From NCBI GenBank assembly GCA_005889515.1, contig VBHE01000123.1:1-5403 (forward strand): a stretch of 5,403 nt of DNA, read 5' to 3'. A model generated the notes under the pieces. It saw only the letters and a list, made by a program, of their open reading frames with translations. It did no database searches and was not told where the DNA came from. This stretch comes from Chloroflexota bacterium. GTDB lineage: Bacteria; Chloroflexota; Dormibacteria; Aeolococcales; Aeolococcaceae. Position 1 is the stretch's first letter, and the number at the start of each line of letters is the position of its first letter. Shown in pieces: positions 1-5,403 of the stretch. A program made the translations under genes and the position numbers.

Positions 1-624
1 GTCGGGGACGACACCAAGGGCACGCTCTACGCCGGCGCCGCCGCCGAGGTGCGCCGGGGCGCCGACGAGCACCTCTGGGACGGCCAGGCCGGTCGCTTCG
101 CCCGCCAGCTCGCCCCCCGCCCGGACCGCTCCGGCTACGACCGCGACCTCACCCTCGACGCCAGCCTCTGGGGCCTCTTCGCCTTCGGGATGTACGCGGC
201 GAGCGATCCCCGGGTGGTCTCGACCATGACCGCGCTGCGCGACCGCCTCTGGCTGCGCGCCGGCGACGGCGGCGTCGCCCGCTACCAGCGCGACTACTAC
301 CACTGCGTCGAGCTCTCCGACGACGTGCCCGGCAACCCGTGGGTGATCTGCACCCTCTGGCTCGCCGACTGGCTGGTGCGCACCGCCGGCAGCGCCGCCG
401 AGCTCGAGGAGACGGTGCTGCCGCTGCTCGAGTGGGTCGAGCGCCACGCGTCGGCCGCCGGACTGCTCCCCGAGCAGGTCAACCCGTTCACCGGAGGCCC
501 GCTCTCGGTGGCTCCGCTGGCCTGGAGCCACGCCGCCTACGTCGACGTGTGCCTGGGCTATTGCCAGGCGCTGGAGGCGCTGCGCGCGGACGCGGGCGAG
601 GAGGCGGAGCGGGTCGCCGGGTAG
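1..624 (+). CDS. Glycoside hydrolase family 15 protein (glucoamylase/trehalase-like), C-terminal part
   Basis: The frame is open from the first base of the window, so this is the 3' end of a longer gene; 207 residues are visible, ending in TAG at 622-624. A GTG at 49 is internal and should not be taken as the start. The visible part reads as the C-terminal half of the (alpha/alpha)6 barrel of GH15 enzymes: DASLWGLFAFG (53-63), DPRV (69-72), GGVARYQRDYY (90-100), PGNPWVICTLWLADW (110-124), GLLPEQ (154-159) and SVAPLAWSHAAYV (169-181). In this family the Glu of LPEQ, here E158, is the catalytic base; the catalytic acid lies upstream, outside the window. GH15 enzymes invert configuration while releasing glucose from starch or glycogen ends, and some act on trehalose or isomaltose; the fragment cannot separate these. 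No signal peptide can be assessed. It converges on the minus-strand gene that ends at 683. Family assignment is strong, substrate unknown. Confidence 0.93.
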   Translation, partial: VGDDTKGTLYAGAAAEVRRGADEHLWDGQAGRFARQLAPRPDRSGYDRDLTLDASLWGLFAFGMYAASDPRVVSTMTALRDRLWLRAGDGGVARYQRDYYHCVELSDDVPGNPWVICTLWLADWLVRTAGSAAELEETVLPLLEWVERHASAAGLLPEQVNPFTGGPLSVAPLAWSHAAYVDVCLGYCQALEALRADAGEEAERVAG

Positions 625-655
625 GTCGCTCTATGGCCGCGTCCACCGCAGCGAC
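625..655. terminator. Weak hairpin between convergent genes, possible bidirectional terminator
   Basis: A perfect 6-bp inverted repeat, gtcgct (625-630) and agcgac (650-655), encloses a 19-nt loop. It starts at the base after the GH15 stop codon and lies 27 bp beyond the stop of the converging repeat-protein gene. There is no T-tract on either side, and the loop is long, so it is not a classical intrinsic terminator. Its position is the main argument for it. Confidence 0.22.
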
Positions 656-682
656 TCCAGGACGGAGCCGCCCCGAGTGAGG

Positions 683-1282
683 CTATCCCCCGAGTCCGAG
701 GCCTCCGAGGCCGCCGACGCCGCCGAGGCCGGGGAGGCCGCCGGCGAGGCCGCCGATGGGAAGGCCGCCGGCGAGACCGGGGAGGCCGCCCGCGAGGCCA
801 CCGATGGTGCCGGTGAGGCCGCCGATCGGGAGGCCGCCGAGGCCGCTGCCATCGCCGACGATGGGCAGCCCGCCGATCGGGAGGCCGCCGAGTCCGCTGG
901 TCGGAAGGCCGCCGGCGATGCCGCCGACCACCGGAAGCTGGCTCACGACCGGGAGGCCGTTGCCGCAGGTCGGCATCGACGGGGCGGTGTGCTTGACCTT
1001 CCTGTGCGACTTCTTCGTCGAGGTCGCGGGGTGCTGGAGGATCGGGACGTTCGACATCACGCCGCAGCTGAGGACGTACCCCGGCATGCCCGAGACCGCG
1101 CCGATGACGGTGCCGACGGGGTCGGTGCCGTCGAGGCCGGGGAGCCCGCCGACGACCGGCAGCCCGGCGCCACCGCCGATGATGGGCAGCGGGAGCCCCG
1201 CTGCGTGGGTGGTGGTGACCACCGCGGTGCCACCGATTCCGGCAGCGGCGAGGATGGCGGCGGCGATGCCGATACGGCGCAT
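683..1282 (-). CDS. Secreted Gly-Leu-Pro repeat protein with a cysteine-bounded basic segment, function unknown
   Basis: This 199-residue protein is not one I recognise. ATG at 1282 is supported by a strong ribosome binding site and by a signal peptide at the very start: MRR, a hydrophobic run at residues 4-22, and a likely signal peptidase I site around residues 27-28 (THA or HAA). The mature protein has three parts. Residues 29-70 are GLP-rich. Residues 71-107 hold the only two cysteines (C73 and C106) around a basic stretch with K90, K91, H93, R94, K95, K97 and H98. Residues 109-199 are a low-complexity tail of GGLP, GGLA and GGLG units that ends in glycine. GLP occurs 11 times. There is no LPXTG motif, lipobox or second membrane segment, so it is probably released or held non-covalently at the cell surface. 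The CGN at 106-108 followed by a hydrophobic run faintly recalls actinobacterial chaplins, but that is weak. It follows the carboxypeptidase gene on the same strand with an 82-bp gap. Confidence 0.82.
   Translation of the reverse strand: MRRIGIAAAILAAAGIGGTAVVTTTHAAGLPLPIIGGGAGLPVVGGLPGLDGTDPVGTVIGAVSGMPGYVLSCGVMSNVPILQHPATSTKKSHRKVKHTAPSMPTCGNGLPVVSQLPVVGGIAGGLPTSGLGGLPIGGLPIVGDGSGLGGLPIGGLTGTIGGLAGGLPGLAGGLPIGGLAGGLPGLGGVGGLGGLGLGG
686..931 (-). repeat. Degenerate GC-rich internal repeats encoding GGLP/GGLG units
   Basis: The 3' part of the secreted-protein gene is built of short purine-rich units of about 10-15 bp around ggaggccgcc (plus strand), always in phase with the reading frame. 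The clearest copy pair is 820-848 and 871-899: 29 bp with a single mismatch, offset by 51 bp (17 codons). These encode residues 133-140 and 150-157 with their flanks. The repeats are degenerate, have no spacer structure and lie inside the coding frame. Confidence 0.75.
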
Positions 1283-1290
1283 GTCTCTCT

Positions 1291-1300
1291 CTCCCTTCCC
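1291..1300 (-). promoter_or_regulatory. Strong ribosome binding site for the GLP-repeat protein
   Basis: On the minus strand the sequence gggaagggag ends 8 nt before the ATG at 1282. It is the best Shine-Dalgarno match in the window and settles the start. It suggests the gene can be translated well independently of the gene upstream. Confidence 0.7.
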
Positions 1301-1302
1301 AG

Positions 1303-1324
1303 GACGCGCCCGACAGGGGGCGTC
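1303..1324 (-). other. Hairpin between the carboxypeptidase and GLP-repeat genes, directly upstream of the RBS
   Basis: Bases 1303-1311 pair with 1316-1324: gacgc/gcgtc, one G-G mismatch (C-C on the transcribed strand), then ccc/ggg, with a 4-nt loop. It lies 40 nt past the carboxypeptidase stop and ends 2 nt before the ribosome binding site of the next gene. No U-run follows, so an intrinsic terminator is unlikely. It could protect the 3' end of the upstream message or modulate downstream translation. Hairpins this size are common by chance in GC-rich DNA. Confidence 0.35.
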
Positions 1325-1364
1325 GCCTGTATCTACGTTCGGGAGGACCGGAAGCCTGCGGGCC

Positions 1365-2411
1365 CTACCGATGCGGGCGGCGCGCAGGCGGGGGCGGGGG
1401 CGGCGCCGGGGGTGGGGTGACCATCGGCCGCAGCCCCTTCTGGGTGAAGCCCCAGTCGAGCAGGGAGCGCATGTCGCTGTACAGGTGGGGGGCGCCGAGC
1501 AGGACGCCGATCATGTGGTGGCCCTCGCGGAGGGCCTCGGCGACCAGGCAGGGGCCGGCGTTGCCGGTGTAGCCGGGCTTCACCCCGATCGTCGGCGGGT
1601 AGAGGGAGAGCAGCCGGTTGAGGTTGTGGAGCGCGAAACCGGGATGGCCCGGCGCGGCGGGGAGCTGCATGTCGATTGTGGACACGAGCTGCCGGAACGT
1701 GGGGAACATGTCCTCGGCCACGGTCGCCACCGCGGCGAGGTCGTAGGCGGACGACCGCTGGGCGGGGTCGTCGAGCCCGACCGGGGTGGTGAAGTGCGAG
1801 TCGTGCAGCCCCAGGGCGCCGATCTGCGCGTTCATGGCGGCGACGAAGCGGTCCATGCCGACGGTGTCGACCGCGAGCGCGGTGGCGGCGTCGTTGCCGC
1901 TGATCAGCAGCATCCCGGCGAGCAGGTCGGCGACGGGGTAGGTCTCGCCCGCGTGGATGCCCATGACGGTCTCGTCGCCGGCCTGGTGGAGGGCGTCGGC
2001 GGTGATCGTCACCTGCCGGTCGGGGGCGTAGTTCACGAGCGCGACCAGGGTGCTCACCAGCTTGGTGGTGCTCGCCGGGGCGTGGGCGAGATGGGGGTTG
2101 CGCTCCCAGATGATCGAGCGGGTGTCGAGGTCGATGAGGATGCCGGTGTCGGCGGCGATCGCCGGGGCGCCGGAGTGGGCGGCGGAGGCGTCGCCGAACT
2201 CGACCCGCCGCTGCAGGGTGCGCAGCGGCGGCGTGGCGGCGCGGTGGTCGGCCCGGACCGTCGAGGCGGCGGCCGCCGACTGGGGATGGCCGATCACCTC
2301 GTCGTGCGGCTGGTTGGCGACGACGACGGTGACCAGCACGGCGGCGCCCACCGCGAGGGCGGCGGATCGCGACCGGAGCATGGAGGCAAGACGGCGGTGG
2401 GGGAAACGCAT
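1365..2411 (-). CDS. D-alanyl-D-alanine carboxypeptidase, peptidase S11 (penicillin-binding protein)
   Basis: S11 enzymes act outside the membrane, removing the terminal D-Ala from peptidoglycan pentapeptides and so limiting cross-linking. ATG at 2411 gives 348 residues; ATG at 2381 (residue 11) is an alternative, as neither has a clear ribosome binding site. A basic N-terminus and hydrophobic run (about 16-33) form a signal peptide or anchor. The catalytic domain spans about 85-325. The serine motif is STTK (S114 nucleophile, K117) and the second is SGN (171-173). Family landmarks TTPVGLDDP (208-216) and SSAYDLAAVA (220-229) are clear. The third motif, normally KTG, reads KPG (278-280) in GVKPGYTGNAG; the Pro codon is CCC, one base from Thr ACC. 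The usual PBP5-type C-terminal beta domain and amphipathic helix are absent; a proline-rich tail (PPPAPPPPPP, 333-342) ends the protein. It is divergent from clpB and upstream of the exported GLP-repeat gene. Family assignment is firm; activity with KPG is untested. Confidence 0.95.
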   Translation of the reverse strand: MRFPHRRLASMLRSRSAALAVGAAVLVTVVVANQPHDEVIGHPQSAAAASTVRADHRAATPPLRTLQRRVEFGDASAAHSGAPAIAADTGILIDLDTRSIIWERNPHLAHAPASTTKLVSTLVALVNYAPDRQVTITADALHQAGDETVMGIHAGETYPVADLLAGMLLISGNDAATALAVDTVGMDRFVAAMNAQIGALGLHDSHFTTPVGLDDPAQRSSAYDLAAVATVAEDMFPTFRQLVSTIDMQLPAAPGHPGFALHNLNRLLSLYPPTIGVKPGYTGNAGPCLVAEALREGHHMIGVLLGAPHLYSDMRSLLDWGFTQKGLRPMVTPPPAPPPPPPARRPHR

Positions 2412-2449
2412 GCTCGATCGGTGGCCAATGGTAGCGGCGCGAGCGAGGA

Positions 2450-2476
2450 TTGACCAGCACCCCCGCCGGGTATCAG
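2450..2476 (+). promoter_or_regulatory. Candidate sigma-70-type promoter for clpB
   Basis: TTGACC at 2450-2455 matches the -35 consensus at 5 of 6 positions. After a 15-bp spacer, TATCAG at 2471-2476 is a partial -10. The spacer is shorter than the usual 17 bp. Initiation would fall near 2483 and give a leader of about 35 nt. I found no CIRCE (HrcA) or HAIR (HspR) inverted repeat in the 2412-2517 gap. No convincing promoter for the divergent carboxypeptidase gene was seen in the same gap. Confidence 0.38.
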
Positions 2477-2499
2477 TGAGAAGCCCCCAATCAGCATGC

Positions 2500-2504
2500 G
2501 AAGG
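2500..2504 (+). promoter_or_regulatory. Weak, distant Shine-Dalgarno before clpB
   Basis: The sequence gaagg at 2500-2504 is the only Shine-Dalgarno-like motif upstream of the clpB GTG at 2518. The 13-nt spacing is longer than usual. No ATG, GTG or TTG lies in frame closer to it, and the GTG start reproduces the normal ClpB N-terminus (MRLDRFTERSQEAL), so the start is set by homology, not by this site. Confidence 0.4.
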
Positions 2505-2517
2505 TTCCATACACACC

Positions 2518-5134
<2,617 letters not shown>

Positions 5135-5143
5135 CCGGACCGG

Positions 5144-5403
5144 TCAGGGCAGGGGGGTCTCACTCCGGCCCGCCCTGCCCGCGTCGGTCTTCTCGTAGAA
5201 GCGCTGCAGGCGGTCGGCGGTGTCGGCTCCGAGGCTCGAGTAGCCGTTGAGCGCCTCGATCCGGAGCTGGTCGTCGAGGGGGCGGCCGATGATGTCGAGG
5301 ATCGTCTCCTTGGCGGAGCGCACCGCGGTCTGGCTGTTGCGGAGGATCTGCCGGGCGACGGTGTGCGCCTCCTCCATCAGCCGCTCGTGGGGGACGACGC
5401 GGG
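5144..5403 (-). CDS. Enoyl-CoA hydratase/isomerase family protein (crotonase fold), C-terminal part
   Basis: The frame is open to the window edge, so the 5' part is missing; 86 residues are visible, ending in TGA at 5146-5144. An ATG at 5377 is internal. The visible sequence begins RVVPHERLMEEAHTVARQIL and continues NSQTAVRSAKETI, the usual end of the crotonase core: VVP..eLm.eA, then the helix with N.p.AVr..Ke. A C-terminal helical segment follows (GYSSLGADTADRLQRFYEK). The catalytic region, with its oxyanion-hole glycines and glutamates, lies outside the window. The reaction therefore cannot be named: hydratase, isomerase, dehydratase or a related acyl-CoA enzyme are all possible. It converges with clpB, and only 9 bp separate its stop from the restored clpB stop at 5134. 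A link to fatty-acid or branched-chain acyl-CoA breakdown is inferred from the family. Confidence 0.87.
   Translation of the reverse strand, partial: RVVPHERLMEEAHTVARQILRNSQTAVRSAKETILDIIGRPLDDQLRIEALNGYSSLGADTADRLQRFYEKTDAGRAGRSETPLP
5147..5180 (+). terminator. GC-rich hairpin just past clpB, candidate transcription end
   Basis: Eight bases, gggcaggg (5147-5154), are perfectly complementary to ccctgccc (5173-5180). After one mismatch, two further G-C pairs (5156-5157 with 5170-5171) leave a 12-nt loop. It starts 12 bp past the restored clpB stop and lies within the last codons of the convergent crotonase gene. No T-run follows on the plus strand, only a mildly pyrimidine-rich stretch, so it is at best a non-canonical terminator. 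Confidence 0.35.

Noticed and set aside
686..931. CRISPR-like or mobile-element-like repeat array
   Set aside because: The units are short, degenerate and in codon phase inside a coding frame, without regular spacers, terminal repeats or a transposase.
677..1420. Plus-strand Glu/Ala-rich repeat protein (247 codons)
   Set aside because: The Glu-Ala repeats are the reverse-strand reading of the GGLP repeats. The minus strand has the signal peptide and strong ribosome binding site, and this frame has neither.
756..2453. Long plus-strand open frame (565 codons) opposite the two minus-strand genes
   Set aside because: It is antisense to the carboxypeptidase and the GLP-repeat gene. Its composition (Arg, Gly, Pro, Val) is what GC-rich antisense frames give, and it has no recognisable domain.
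2050..2517. In-frame upstream extension of clpB
   Set aside because: It would run antisense through the carboxypeptidase gene. The GTG at 2518 gives the normal ClpB N-terminus.
2412..2517. CIRCE (HrcA), HAIR (HspR) or sigma-32-type promoter for clpB
   Set aside because: No TTAGCACTC/GAGTGCTAA or CTTGAGT/ACTCAAG inverted repeat is present. The cccccaat at 2484-2491 vaguely recalls a sigma-32 -10, but it has no matching -35.

Overview
This is a GC-rich window (about 70% by eye, with codon third positions almost all G or C). It comes from a free-living bacterium of the high-GC actinobacterial, Chloroflexota or Dormibacterota kind. No rRNA, tRNA, mobile element or CRISPR array is visible, and none of the genes fixes the phylum. 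A secreted glycine/proline-rich protein and a D,D-carboxypeptidase with a simple N-terminal signal segment fit a monoderm-like envelope, but that is inference.

Layout: (1) 1-624, plus strand: the 3' end of a glycoside hydrolase family 15 gene (glucoamylase or trehalase type), cut by the window start. (2) 683-1282, minus strand: a small exported Gly-Leu-Pro repeat protein with a lysine/histidine-rich segment bounded by two cysteines. It is convergent with (1). (3) 1365-2411, minus strand: a peptidase S11 D-Ala-D-Ala carboxypeptidase lying 82 bp upstream of (2). (4) 2412-2517: a 106-bp divergent intergenic region with a candidate promoter. (5) 2518-5134, plus strand: the disaggregase ClpB. Its last 13 codons are in the +1 frame because of an apparent four-base tandem duplication. 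(6) 5144-5403, minus strand: the C-terminal end of an enoyl-CoA hydratase/isomerase family protein, convergent with clpB and cut by the window end.

Functionally this is mostly housekeeping: protein disaggregation after stress, peptidoglycan trimming, alpha-glucan breakdown and acyl-CoA metabolism. The carboxypeptidase and the repeat protein are both exported, face the same way and may be co-transcribed, so they could be a small cell-envelope unit. I see no convincing new multi-gene system. The points most worth a second look are the clpB 3' frameshift, the KPG triad in place of KTG in the carboxypeptidase, and the unrecognised GLP-repeat secreted protein.
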